A stretch of DNA of 64,000 nucleotides from contig CP021238.1 of assembly GCA_002291465.1 (NCBI GenBank), forward strand, positions 1,302,001 through 1,366,000, in the 5' to 3' direction. Position 1 is the stretch's first letter. Every line of letters begins with the position of its first letter. This stretch comes from Mycobacterium lepraemurium. Its GTDB lineage: Bacteria > Actinomycetota > Actinomycetes > Mycobacteriales > Mycobacteriaceae. The notes below the pieces were generated by a model that searched no databases, was not told where the DNA came from, and saw nothing but the letters and a program-made list of their open reading frames with translations. A program made the position numbers and the translations under genes. This document shows positions 18,078 through 28,545 of the stretch, piece by piece.

Positions 18078-19112
18078 GTGCGTCTTTCCGTCCTCGATCT
18101 CGTCCCGGTGCGCACCAAACCAGACCACCGGCGACGCGCTGGCCGCCACCGTGGCGCTGGCGCAGGCCGCCGATCGGCTCGGTTTCACCCGCTACTGGGT
18201 GGCCGAGTACCACAACATGCCGTCGGTGGGCGCCACCAGCCCGCCGGTGCTGCTCGCGTACCTGGCTCCGCAGACCACCCGGCTGCGGCTCGGCTCGGGC
18301 GGGGTGATGCTGCCCAACCATGCGCCGCTGGCGGTGGCCGAGAAGTTCGCGCTGCTGGAGGCCGCCGCGCCGGGCCGGATCGACATCGGCATCGGCCGGG
18401 CGCCCGGCTACGATCCGGTCACCTCCTACGCGCTGCGCGGCGGCCGCGGCGACGAGGACATCCAGCGCTTTCCCGACTACCTCGACGACGTGGCGGCGTT
18501 GATGAGCGCGCGCGGCGTGGTGGTGCCGCTGCGCTCGGGGGACTACCGGCTCAGGGCCACCCCTGCGGCCGCCGGCGAGCCGGCGGCTGTGGCTGCTGGG
18601 CTCGTCGATGTACTCCGCGCGCCTGGCCGCCGTCAAGGGGTTGCCCTACGTGTTCGCCCATCACTTCTCCGGCAAGGGAACCGAGGAGGCGCTCGAGGTC
18701 TACCGGTCGCGGTTCCGGCCCAGCGCGCTGACGCCCGAGCCGCTCACCTTTTTGACGGTCAACGCCGTAGTGGCCGAAACCTCGGGACGAGGCAACGGCT
18801 TTGATACTGCCCAACCTGCAGATGATGGCGAAGCTTCGCACCGGCCAGCCACTCGGGCCGGTGCCGCTGGTCGAGGGGGCCGAGCACGCCGAGCTCACCG
18901 CCGAGCAGCGGCGCATCGTGGACAGCGGGCTGCGGCGCGCGGTGTTGGGCGGCCCGGCCGAGGCCGCCGAGCAGGTTCGGGCGCTCGCCGAGCGGTTCGG
19001 TGTCGACGAGGTGATGGTGAATCCGGTGGCGGCGGCCCGCCGCGGGACCGAACCCGCCACCGCGCCGGCCCGGGTCGCGACGCTGGAGCTGCTGGCCAAG
19101 GAGCTGTTCTGA
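18078..19112 (+). pseudogene. LLM oxidoreductase, three frameshifts
   Basis: A luciferase-like monooxygenase of about 345 residues of the LuxA/MsnO6 type ([10 protein letters not shown] at the start, [30 protein letters not shown]). Frame changes occur near 18115, near 18575 (after [10 protein letters not shown]) and near 18790 (before [13 protein letters not shown]). The final frame ends LLAKELF. It starts with GTG 18078, 57 bases after the monooxygenase. No counterpart lies at this point in M. tuberculosis, so it is a lineage-specific gene now decayed. Confidence 0.83.
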
Positions 19113-19125
19113 CTCCCGGGCGAAC

Positions 19126-22100
19126 TCACCCCCGGGACTGGCTGGGATCCGGCGCGTGGCTGGCGATCCAGGCCCGCAGCTCGTCGGGCGGTAGCGGCGG
19201 GGTGTGCACGAAGCCCTGGGTGATGTTGCAGCCGTAGCGTCGCAGCGCATTCAGGGTGTCCTCGTTTTCGACGCCCTCGGCGACCAGGTCGGCGCCCAGG
19301 CTGTCCGCCAGCGCCACCGTGGACCGCACGATGGCGACCGAGCGCGCGTCGTGAGCCAGGCGTGCCACGAAAATGCGGTCCAGCTTCAACTCGTCGACCG
19401 AAACCTCTTGCAGACGGGCCAGTGACGACCAGCCGGTGCCGTAGTCGTCGATCGAGATGCGAATTCCCAAGCGCTGCAACGTGGTCACGGTGTTGCGGGA
19501 TCGCACCGAATCCACTAGCGCGCTTTCGGTGATCTCGAGGATGAGCGCGTCCGCGGGCAGGTCGTAGTTGGCGAGCAGCCTTTCCACGGTGCCGACGAGC
19601 TCGATGTCGAGCAGGTTGGTGGTCGACAGGTTGACCGCGACGGTGAGGCGCAGACCCTCTTCGCGCCAGGACCGGACCTGTTGCAACGCCATGCTCAGCG
19701 TGCGGTTGGAGATCTTGCGCATCAACCCGGCGCGTTCGGCGACGGGCAGGAACTCCTCCGGCAGCAACGTCCCGCGGGTGGGATGCTGCCAGCGCAGCAC
19801 GGCCTCGACGCTGTGGATGCTGCCGTCCCGCCCGTCGATCTTGGGCTGGTAGTGCAGTTTCAGCTCGTCGGTGTCGAACAACGCGGTGCGCAGTTCCTCG
19901 ATGAGGTTGGTGTCGTTGTCGCGGTGGGCCTCGAACGCGGAGTCGTAGACCGCGATCTTGCTTCGCGCCGATTTGGCGTGCGCCAGCGCGGTTTCGGCGC
20001 GGCTCAACAGCTCCCGGGGGTGGTCGCAGTGATCCGGACACAGCGCGATGGCGATGCGGCCGTCCACCTGGACGGTGATCGGATCCAGGGCGATCGGTTC
20101 GCTCAACGCCTCGAGCAGCCGGCCCGCCTGAGCGCTCGCGGCGGTGAGGTTGGCCCCGTCGGCCAGCAGCACGGCGAACTGGTCGTCGCTCACCCGCGCG
20201 AGCAGGTCGTCGCGACGGACGCTGCCGGCCAACCGATTCGCGATGTGGCACAGCAGCTCATCGCCGAATTGCCGGCCGATCGAATCGGTGATCTCGCGAA
20301 AGTCGCTCAGGCTCAACAACAACAGCGTGCGACGGGGGTTTGCCCGGCTCGGCATCGAACCGGCGCCGGGTGATGCCGAGGCGGGCAAACCCTGCAGGGC
20401 CGTCACCAGCTGGCGCCGGTTGGGCAGCGCGGTCAGCTCGTCGGTCATGGCGTGCCGGTCGTGGCTGTGCAGCAGGCTCACGTCGCGGAAGGTCAGCGAA
20501 AACCGCCCGGCTCCGACCACCAGGCTCAACGCCGCCAGGGTGGCGGACGAACGCGAATGATGGTCCAGCACAATCACTCCCAGCGCCACAATGGTGGACT
20601 CCACCGGGGTGGCATAGGGGCTGAAGCGGCGTCGGGCCGGCGTCGCCGTGGCCGGCGGCCGGGCCCAGCTCGCCATCGCGATGAGCACCGACGACGCGGG
20701 CCAGCACACGTCCAGCAGGGAACCGACCCGATACGATCCGGCCGCCGTCTGGAACAGGTAGGCCCCGTCGGCGACCGCGAACAAAACCAGCCCCGCCACC
20801 AGCAGCGCCCAGCGAATCTCGTTGCGCCACCCCAAGATCGGCAGCATGCCGGCGGCCAGGACCAGCAGCATCAGATCGCACCACGGGTAGGCCAGCCCCA
20901 CCCACACCGTCTTCGGTGCGTGCACCGCCGCCTGGTGCAGCGGGCCCGCGGTCAGCGCCGCGGCCACCGCGGCCAACGTCAACGCGCACACCACCGAGTC
21001 GAGCTGGACCGCGATCGGCAGCCGCTTGAGCCGGGTCCGCATCAGCAGCAGCAATCCGGCGTAGATGAACGGGTAGTAGGCCAGATATTCCGGGTCGGCC
21101 ACCGACGGTGAGCGCCCGTCGGGCACCCACAACGCGTACACGACGTCGCCCACCGCCGAGCACGCCATGCCGGCGGCGATCAGCGCCCACGCTCATCGGT
21201 CGGCCGGAATCCGGCAGGCGCGCAGCGCGATCAGCCCGGCGGCGACGGCGTTCAACGCCGAATACAGCGCCGTTGCCGAGAAGATTCCGTGCTCGGCGTC
21301 CGGGTGCGCGACGCTGGACACGCTGAAGGCGACCATCCCGATAGCCAGCATCCCGAGGGGGGCCCGAATACCCCGGGGGGCCGACGGCGGCAACGGCGGT
21401 CGATGCGGCCGAGCCGGACGGCGGCGGGAACGCGTACGGCAGCGGCAGGTCCGGCATGAAGCTACGAATGCATTGGCCCCCTTCGCGTTTGGCCGCATAC
21501 ATGGCTAGGTCGGCGTGCCGCAACAGCTGGTCGACGGTGCAGGTGGACGCGCCGGTGCACACCGTGAATCCGATGCTGGGCCGTACGGTGATCGGAATGC
21601 CGTCGATCAGGATGGCCCCGGTGAACGCCTCGAGGATGCGGTGCGCGGCCGCTTGTGATTCGTCGACGGAGGCCTCGATGACGGCCGCGAACTCGTCGCC
21701 GCCGAGCCGGGCGATGGTGCCGCTGTAGCCCAGCGCCGCAGTGAGCCGCTCGGCCACCCGGACCAGCAGCTCGTCGCCGGCGGGATGGCCCAGGGCGTCG
21801 TTGACCGCCCTGAAGTTGTCGAGGTCCAGGCATAGCACGGCGATGGGCGTGCCGTCGGGATGCCGGCGCGCGACGGCCTGCTCCAGCCGATGCACGAACA
21901 GCGCCCGGTTGGCCAGGCCGGTCAGGTTGTCGCGGAAGGCCTCCCGCGCGACCTCCGACAGCAGATTCTGGTTGTCGACCAGGACCACGAACTGCCACGC
22001 CAGCACGGTGGCCACCAGGATTCCCAACGCGGCCAGCATGGGTTCGTGGATGGCTTTGCCTGCCGTGTGCCCCCACCCCACCGCGGCGGCCAGGATCAGC

Positions 22101-22924
22101 GGCAGGTAGGGCAGCCACAACCGGGTCCGGAACTCGATCTCGTCCGGCGACCCCGCCGCCGGCTGCTCGTACGCGCTGGCCAGCGCGGCCAGCGCCAAGG
22201 TGCCCACGCCGGCCACCCGGGCCAGGTCGCCGATGTCGTCGGTGTGGTAGCTGCCGATGCCCGTGTAGAAGACCATCACGATGTCGGTGACGCTGATCGT
22301 GGCGATGCCACAGGCCAGCAGGCTGCGGCTGGGCCGGTCGCCGGGTCGCGCCCGGGACAGCATCAGGATGGCCGTGGTCATCAGCACGATGTCGTTGAAG
22401 ACCTCGGCCAGCGTCGCCACCTGGGTGCCGGTGTGTTCGCGCAGCTGCGCCTCGACGACGAACACCCAGGCGATGACGAACAGCGACGTCGTCACGATGA
22501 GGCCGTCGAGCAGCAGCCGGCGGGGGCTGTGCCGGGACAGCTGGGACAGCAGCACTAACGACGTCATGGCGCCGACCGGGAACAGCAGCAACACCATCTC
22601 GGCCGCCGCCGGGTGGGCGGCGTGTTCGAATTCGGGGCGGACGTCATAGACCGCCCAGATGACCTCGCCCACCGCCCAGCCGAGCAGCGCGGTCGTCAGC
22701 GCCAACCAGCCGTACCGGCGCCGTCCGGACGCGGCCCGGGCCGCCCGCGCGGCGCAGATCGCCGCGACGGCCAGGCACACGAACATGACCAGGTTGTCGA
22801 CCGGCCGGGTGCCGTACGGGCCGCGCCACCCGCGGACCGACGAGAGCAGCACCAGCAGCGCGGCTGTGCCGTACCCGCCGGCCAGCAGCCAGCCCACGCG
22901 CGCGGGCACCCCGACCGCCGCCAC
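19126..22924 (-). pseudogene. Large membrane GGDEF / GGDEF-EAL protein, broken
   Basis: A c-di-GMP enzyme of about 1265 codons. In order: about eight membrane segments, a GGDEF domain with intact RLGGDEF, a second set of membrane segments, a degenerate second GGDEF (RVSDDQF), and an EAL domain. The EAL domain keeps YQPKID, an EAV variant of EAL, LEITESALVD, DDYGTG, ELKLDR and AEGVE, so phosphodiesterase residues look usable. Two defects separate the halves: a frameshift near 21360 among G/C runs and an in-frame TGA at 21193-21195 (PADR-AWALIAAGMACS), probably from TGG. The distal 680 codons from ATG 21168 form an open frame that could be made separately. GTG 22924 is a tentative start. Not in the M. 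tuberculosis order. Confidence 0.85.
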
Positions 22925-23078
22925 GGATTCACCGCCCAGCGCTTCATCGCCGCTTCAGCCATCCCCTAGCTGTGGTAATCGACCTCACCACGAGTTACAG
23001 GGGATTAAACCGCTGCCGACGTGCGCGGAGTGCGGCTTTGACAGGGTTGGGCGCTGCGTGCGGGGGGCCGAGGCGGGC

Positions 23079-23222
23079 TCAGTCCGGCTGATTGGCGTCG
23101 ATGCGGGCCAGCGCCAGGCGCAGGATCTGACCCGTGTCATCGCGGTCGGGATCGCGGCGCAGCAGCATTCCCTTGGCCACCGACAGCTTGTCGCCGTTGC
23201 GGCGCGGCAGGACGTGCAGGTG
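23079..23222 (-). pseudogene. HIT-family hydrolase, C-terminal remnant
   Basis: Only the last 47 or so codons remain. They carry the His-triad end HLHVLPRRNGDKLS and the tail LRLALARIDANQPD before TGA at 23079-23081. HIT proteins hydrolyse nucleotide phosphoramidates and related compounds. It corresponds to Rv1262c. The N-terminal two thirds and promoter are gone: sequence switches near 23222 directly to the middle of the divergent amidase gene. Confidence 0.85.
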
Positions 23223-23225
23223 GAT

Positions 23226-24120
23226 CATCGGCAAAACCAATGTGCCCGAGCTGATGATGATGCCCTACACCGAGTCGCTGACGTTCGGCGCGACGCGTAA
23301 CCTGTGGGATCCGCGACGCACACCGGGTGGCAGCAGCGGCGGCAGCGCCGCGGCGGTGGCGGCCGGGCTGGCGCCGCTGGCGTTGGGATCCGACGGCAGC
23401 GGCTCGATCCGTATCCCGTCGACCTGGTGCGGCCTGTTCGGGCTGAAACCGCAACGGGATCGGGTGTCGCTGGAACCCCACGACGATGCCTGGTACGGCC
23501 TGAGCGTCAACGGCCCGATCGCGCGGACGGTGATCGACGTGGCCGTGTCCTCGACGCGACCTCCACGGTGCCCGGTCCGGAGGGGGAGTTCGTCGCGGCG
23601 GCGACCCGCGAGCCCGGCCGGCTGCGAATCGCGTTGAGCACCAAGGTTCCCACTCCGCTGCCGGTGCGGGTCGGCAAGCCGGAGCTGGCGGCGGTGCAGC
23701 AGGCGGGTGCGTTGCTGCGCGATCTCGGCCACGACGTCGTCACGGCCGACCCCGAGTACCCGGCCGCGGCGATCCTGGACAACTATCTGCCCCGCTATCT
23801 GCGCGGGATCTGCGACGACGCCGACTCGCTGGCCCATCCGGAGCGGCTGGAGGCACGCACCCGCAACATGGCCCGGATGGGCTCGTTCTTCTCGGACCGC
23901 CGGATGGCGGCCATCCGGGCCGGCGAGGGCCGCTGATCGCGCGGATTCAGGCGATCTTCGACGACGTCGACGTCGTGGTCACCCCCGGCACCGCGGCCGG
24001 CCCGTCCCGGGTGGGCGCCCATCAACGGCGCGGCGCGGTGTCCACACTGCTGCGGGTCGTGCGTTCCTTACCAACAGGTCTGGAATCTGACCGGCCAACG
24101 GCCGCGGTGGTGCCGTGGGC
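23226..24120 (+). pseudogene. amiB2: Amidase signature enzyme, decapitated remnant
   Basis: Remnant of an amidase-signature hydrolase (AmiB2, Rv1263 by position). It begins inside the protein at IGKTNVPELMM, lacking about 90 N-terminal residues including the catalytic Lys region. The Ser-rich signature is intact (PGGSSGGSAAAVAAGLAPLALGSDGSGSIRIP). Frameshifts follow near 23550 and near 23936. The C-terminal QQVWNLTGQ segment then runs into unrelated sequence near 24090. It cannot be translated as an enzyme. The left junction is the deletion that also removed the start of the HIT gene. Confidence 0.88.
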
Positions 24121-24141
24121 CCTGCGCCGCCCACCGGTCTG

Positions 24142-24640
24142 CTAAGCGGAATTCCGCAGCACCGCCCAGGCCGCTAGTTTGGCGCCCAGCGCCATCACGT
24201 GCGCCGGACTGGTCGACGGCAGCCGCTGAAAGCAAACGTGATCGGGTGCCGTGGCCAGCCGACGGTACAGCTCGGCGGCCTTGGCCCCGTTGAAGTACAC
24301 CCGTGTGATCCCGGGGTGTTCGGCGAAGAACTCGCCGAAATCGTTGACCACCAGGCTGTTTGGCTCGATCGCGGAGTCGGCGCTGCCGACCCTGCGGCAC
24401 GCGTGCAGTACATCCCAGAGCGCGACCCGGCGGCTGGCGCAGCTGCGCCAGCCGCCGCGGGTAGGGCGCGGCGGCGTCGAAGCCGAACAGCTCCCCGGTG
24501 ATCGACCAGAACGCGTTGCGCGGGTTGGCGTAATACTGGCCCGTCAGCAGCGATTGCGCGCTGGGGGACGAGCCCAGGATCAGCGTCCTGGCCCGCTCGT
24601 CGACGACCGGCGGGAAGCCCCGCAACAGCGGTGTGCTCAT
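24142..24640 (-). pseudogene. Mug-like DNA glycosylase, frameshifted
   Basis: A protein of about 165 residues of the uracil/hypoxanthine DNA glycosylase superfamily. It begins [31 protein letters not shown] and has [10 protein letters not shown], which carries the pocket residues. One frame change near 24435 separates it from LWDVLHACRRVGSADSAIEPN and the rest (NDFGEFFAEHP, RLPSTSPAH). One single-base correction would restore it. It is divergent from the adenylate cyclase, with starts about 40 bases apart. It would have removed deaminated bases from DNA. Confidence 0.8.
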
Positions 24641-24680
24641 GACCTCACATGATGGCCTGCCCGCGTTGTACGTTGACGAC

Positions 24681-25797
24681 GTGCACGACGGGGACGACCG
24701 GGACATCGAGGATCTGTTCGACGGTCTGCAGGGAACCGCGCGCACCGAACGCGCCGAACTGGTGCGGCGGCTGCTCGCACAGGGCATCACCGCCGAGGAG
24801 ATCCGAACCACCAACCCGCCGCTGCTGCTGGCCACCCGGCACCTGATCGGCGACGACGGCACCTACGTCTCGACCCGGGAGATCAGCGAGACCTACGGCA
24901 TCGATATGGCATTGCTGCAACGGGTGCAGCGCGCCATCGGCCTGGTCCGGGTGGACGATCCCGACGCCGCCGTGCACATGCGCGCCGACGGCGAGGCCGC
25001 CGCCTTCACCCAGCGGTTCGTCGACGTGGGCCTGGACCCCGACCAGGTGGTGCTGGTCGCGCAGGTGCTCGCCCAGGGTTTGTCCCGCGCGGCGGAGGTG
25101 ATGCGGTACTCGGCGCTGTCGGCGATCATGCGCCCCGGCGCCACCGAGCTCGAAATCGCCAAGGCTTCAAAGGCTTTGGTCACCCAGATCGCGCCCCTGC
25201 TCGGCCCGATGATCCGGCAGATGCTGTTCATGCAACTGCGCCACATGATGGAGACCGAGGCGGTCAACGCCGCGGAACGGGCGGCGGGCAAACCGCTGCC
25301 GGGGGGCACGCCAGATCACCGTCGCGTTCGTCGACCTGGTCGGCTTCACCCGCATCGGTGAGGCGGTCTCACCCGAAGAGTTGGGGCAGCTGGCCAACCG
25401 GCTGGCCATCCTCGCCCGGGACGTCACGGTTCCCCCGGTCCGCTTCGTCAAGACCATCGGCGACGCGGTGATGTTCGTCTGCCCCGAGCCGCGGCCGTTG
25501 CTCGATGTGGTGTTGAAGCTGGTGGAGGCCGTCGACACCGACAACGAGTTCCCCCGGTTGCGCGCGGGAGTGGCCTCCGGGACCGCGGTCAGACGGGCCG
25601 GCGACTGGTTCGGCAGCCCGGTCAACGTGGCCAGCCGGGGCACCGCCGTGGCCCGGCCGGGCACGGTGCTGGTCGCCGATTCGGTCTGGGACGTCATCGG
25701 CGACAACGGCGAGTTCTCCGGCTCGTTCGCCGGGGCCCGCCGGCTCAAGGGAATCAAGAACGAGGTCAAACTGTTTCGCGTCCGCCGCGGCGGCTGA
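24681..25797 (+). pseudogene. Class III adenylate cyclase (Rv1264-like), frameshifted
   Basis: Two-domain cyclase of about 375 residues. The N-terminal autoinhibitory domain, which in Rv1264 senses pH, runs through [20 protein letters not shown] and ends AAGKPLPG. The catalytic domain follows in another frame: [16 protein letters not shown] carries the first metal Asp, KTIGDAVMF the second, and [13 protein letters not shown] the transition-state region. The break is in a six-G run at about 25302-25307, where one extra G fits. Start is ambiguous; GTG 25-codon-short option at 24681 agrees best with the Rv1264 N-terminus, while ATG 24639 overlaps the divergent gene. The regulatory half may still be made; no cyclase activity is expected. 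Confidence 0.85.
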
Positions 25798-26086
25798 GCG
25801 CCCGGCGCGGCAACCTACGCACATGGGCAGGCCCGGCGCGACTCTAGGGGGCGTCTGACTCCGTCTTACGCGTGTCCTACGCGGCCGGATTCCTACCCCG
25901 TGTTCCGGCGCTTCGAGTCGGTCGCTTTCCGGGCCTGCTTCGCTACTCAAAATACGCCGTCGAACAGCCCAGATCAACGGGTTCACCGGCCCCGGTATGC
26001 AGCGGTGACCGGGCCGTGACCGGCCGTCTTTCGCTGCCGGTGAACGGCCGTTCCCTTTGCCCCTGTAACGGTGTAATCACGTAATC
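25798..26086. other. Spacer before Rv1265-like gene
   Basis: This 289-base stretch has no convincing frame. Its right part is less GC-rich (CTTTGCCCCTGTAACGGTGTAATC) and may hold the promoter of the following gene; I see no clear inverted repeat or terminator. Confidence 0.4.
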
Positions 26087-26661
26087 ATGAAGCACATCAC
26101 GCACGCCGGCGGTACGGCCGCCCCGGCGGCTGGCAGCAGGCCCAGCAGCCCGATGCCAGCGACGCCGCGGAATGGTTCGCCGGGCGTCTCCCGGAACAGT
26201 GGTTCGACGGCGACCCGACGGTGATCGTCGACCGCGAGGAGATCACCGTCATCGGAAAGCTCCCCGAGCCGGCCGACGCCGAGAAGGAGGCGAGCGAGGC
26301 CCGCGTGGCCGGCCGGGCATCGCGATTCCGCGAAGAGACCCGCTCCGAGCGAATGCGCATCGCCGACGAAGCCCAGGATCGCTACGGGCGCAAGGTTTCC
26401 TGGGGAGTCGAGGTCGGCCCCAAAACGGGCACCGAGCGAATCCTGTTCACCCACATCGCCGTACCCGTGATGACCCGGCTCAAGCAACCGGAACGCCAGG
26501 TGCTCGACACGATGGTCGACGCCGGTGTCGCCCGGTCCCGCGCCGACGCGCTGGCGTGGTCGGTGAAGCTGGTCGGTGAACACGCCGAGGCGTGGCTGGC
26601 TCAACTGCGCGATGCCATGTCCGCGGTCGACGACCTGTGCGCGCAGGGCCCCGACCTGTAG
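26087..26661 (+). pseudogene. Rv1265-like protein, probable N-terminal frameshift
   Basis: A protein of about 190 residues of unknown function, matching Rv1265 by position after the adenylate cyclase. ATG 26087 opens MKHITHAGG, but the body (YGRPGGWQQAQQPDASDAAEWFAGRLPEQWF, DPTVIVDREEITVIGKLPEP, to DDLCAQGPDL) is in another frame with no good start before GTG 26221. The frame change would lie near 26105. The C-terminal half has a helical region rich in Arg and Glu. If GTG 26221 is used, a 146-residue intact protein results, so the pseudogene call is less sure than for neighbours. Confidence 0.6.
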
Positions 26662-26707
26662 CGCTAAAAGCGCTGCACTCCAAGGGTATTCGCGTGCAGG
26701 CGACCGC

Positions 26708-28448
26708 TTACTCGTTGTCGATCTTGTCGGCGATCTGATCGCCCTGATCGGTGATGCGGTATCCGCAGGCGTTGATGTCGACGATCACGTTGTTGGCAAC
26801 GCTGAGCGCGCGCTGGCACTCCCAGCCGTCGGCGCCCACCTGGGTGTCCATCAGGGTGATCTTCGGCGGGGCGCCCTGAACCTGCGCGAACGTCCACCGG
26901 TAGGTCTTGCTCTTGTTGGTCACGGTCACCGTCTGGCCCGCGCATCCTTTCCACTTCTGCAGCGAGGTCTGCAGGAAGCTCTTGGCCTTGTCGGCGGACG
27001 GAAACAGCACCACGGCCTGGTTGACCCAGTGGTCGTAGTTGTCGCCGGGCTCCGACGACACCAGTCCGTTCACAGCCGAGTGACCGCTGCCCGCATACAC
27101 CGGATCCTGGGTGGTGTACAGCGCGCCCTGGCAGTCCGGCACGGACACCGTCACCGACGAGCTGTCGGTGGCGGTGATCGGTTTGCCCGGCTCCATCGTC
27201 GAGGAGCCCATCACCGCGTTGACCTCGGACGCGCTGAGCAGCAGGGCGCCGAGTCGGTCGGAGGTCAGCGGTGCGGCCTGCGGGGGCTCCGGTTTGGGCC
27301 GGATCACCAGCCAGACGTCCACCCCGCCCGCGATGACGACGAGCACGGCGACGACCGCGGCGACGATTGGCCACACCCGCCGTTTGGGCGGCGGCCGGCC
27401 CCACGGCGGCGGCCCGGGCTGCCCGCGGCTGGGATCGGGCCGCTCTCCGGCGTCCAGCCCCGGCCAGCTTGTGACGCAGCGGAACCGGGCTGCCGGGTGT
27501 TGACGGCAGGCGGTGGCGCCAGCACCGTGCTGGCTCCGGCGTCGCGCTGCCCCGCGGCCGGCAGGGCGGCCTCTTGACTGCGCCGCAGGATGGTGGCGGC
27601 GCGGTCCTGGTCGGGGGTGGACAGCGCTTCCTTGGCGGCCAGCGCCAGATCGCCCGCGCTGGCGTAGCGATCCTCGGGCTTTTGGCCATGCCACGGGCGA
27701 TCACCGCGTCGAAGGCCTTGGGCACCCCGGGCCGTCGCGCACTCGGCGCGGGAATGGGGTCCATCACGTGCGCCGAGACCAGCATCCCGGCGCTGTCGGC
27801 CCGATACGGCGGAGACCCGGTCAGGCACTCGAACAGCACGCATGCCAGCGTGTAGATGTCGGCCCGATAGGCGACCTCGGTGTCCGAAAACCGTTCGGGA
27901 GCCATGTATTTCCACGTCCCGACCGCCGTGCCGAGCTGGGTGAGCTTTTCATCGGTGGTGGCGCTGGCGATGCCGAAGTCGACCAGGTAGGCGAAGTCGT
28001 CGCGGGTGACCAGGATGTTTTGCGGTTTGACGTCGCGGTGCATCACCCCGGCGGCGTGGGCGGCATCCAGCGCGGAGGCGATCTGGGTGATGATGGCGAC
28101 GGCGCGCGGCGGGGGCAGTGGGCCGAAGCGTTTGAGCACGCTGTCCAGGTCGGTGCCCTCGACCAGGCGCATCTCCAGAAACATCTGGCCGTCGATTTCG
28201 CCGTAGTCGTGCACGGGCACCACGTGCGGTTCCTGCAAACGACCGGCGGTGCGCGCCTCCCGCTTCATCCGCTCGCGAAACACCGGGTCGCTGCTGAAGC
28301 TTTCGTTTAGGAGTTTGACCGCCACCGTCCACTCCTTGACGGTGTGCTCGGCTTCGTAAACCTCACCCATCCCGCTGCGCCCGAGCAGCCGTTTCAGGTG
28401 GTAGGGGCCGAACATCGAGCCCACCTTCGAGGACCGCTCGTCGCTCAT
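26708..28448 (-). pseudogene. pknH: PknH-type Ser/Thr kinase, two frameshifts
   Basis: A membrane receptor kinase of about 580 codons. The kinase domain is complete in the first frame: glycine loop LLGRSGMGEVYEA, VAVKLL lysine, MHRDVKPQN catalytic loop, DFGIAS and activation loop TQLGTAVGTWKYMAPE. A lost A in a short A run near 27690 (MAKSPR for MAKKPEDRYAS) breaks the end of the kinase domain. A second shift near 27470 precedes the membrane segment (VWPIVAAVVAVLVVIAGG). The extracellular PknH sensor domain, with paired Cys (DCQGAL, KGCAG, WECQRA, NACGY), is open to the end. PknH phosphorylates EmbR in M. tuberculosis; the neighbouring embR is also broken. Confidence 0.86.
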
Positions 28449-28545
28449 CGCGCATCCTTTCGACCCGAGACCGACAACGTGACGGTAGGCGCCCGCCCGT
28501 CGCGCCGCACGATAACGGCAACAATTGCCGCCGCCCGGTGCCGAG

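Noticed and set aside
13220-18636. Very long open frames on the strand opposite to the FAD oxidase (13220-14917) and across udgB/monooxygenase (15955-18636, minus)
   Set aside because: They mirror real genes in a GC-rich genome, have Arg/His/Gly-rich composition and no motifs.
22998-23050. Possible start of a DinB-type protein (PLPTCAECGFD)
   Set aside because: The motif is suggestive but only about 12 codons long with no start codon and no continuation; it could be chance.
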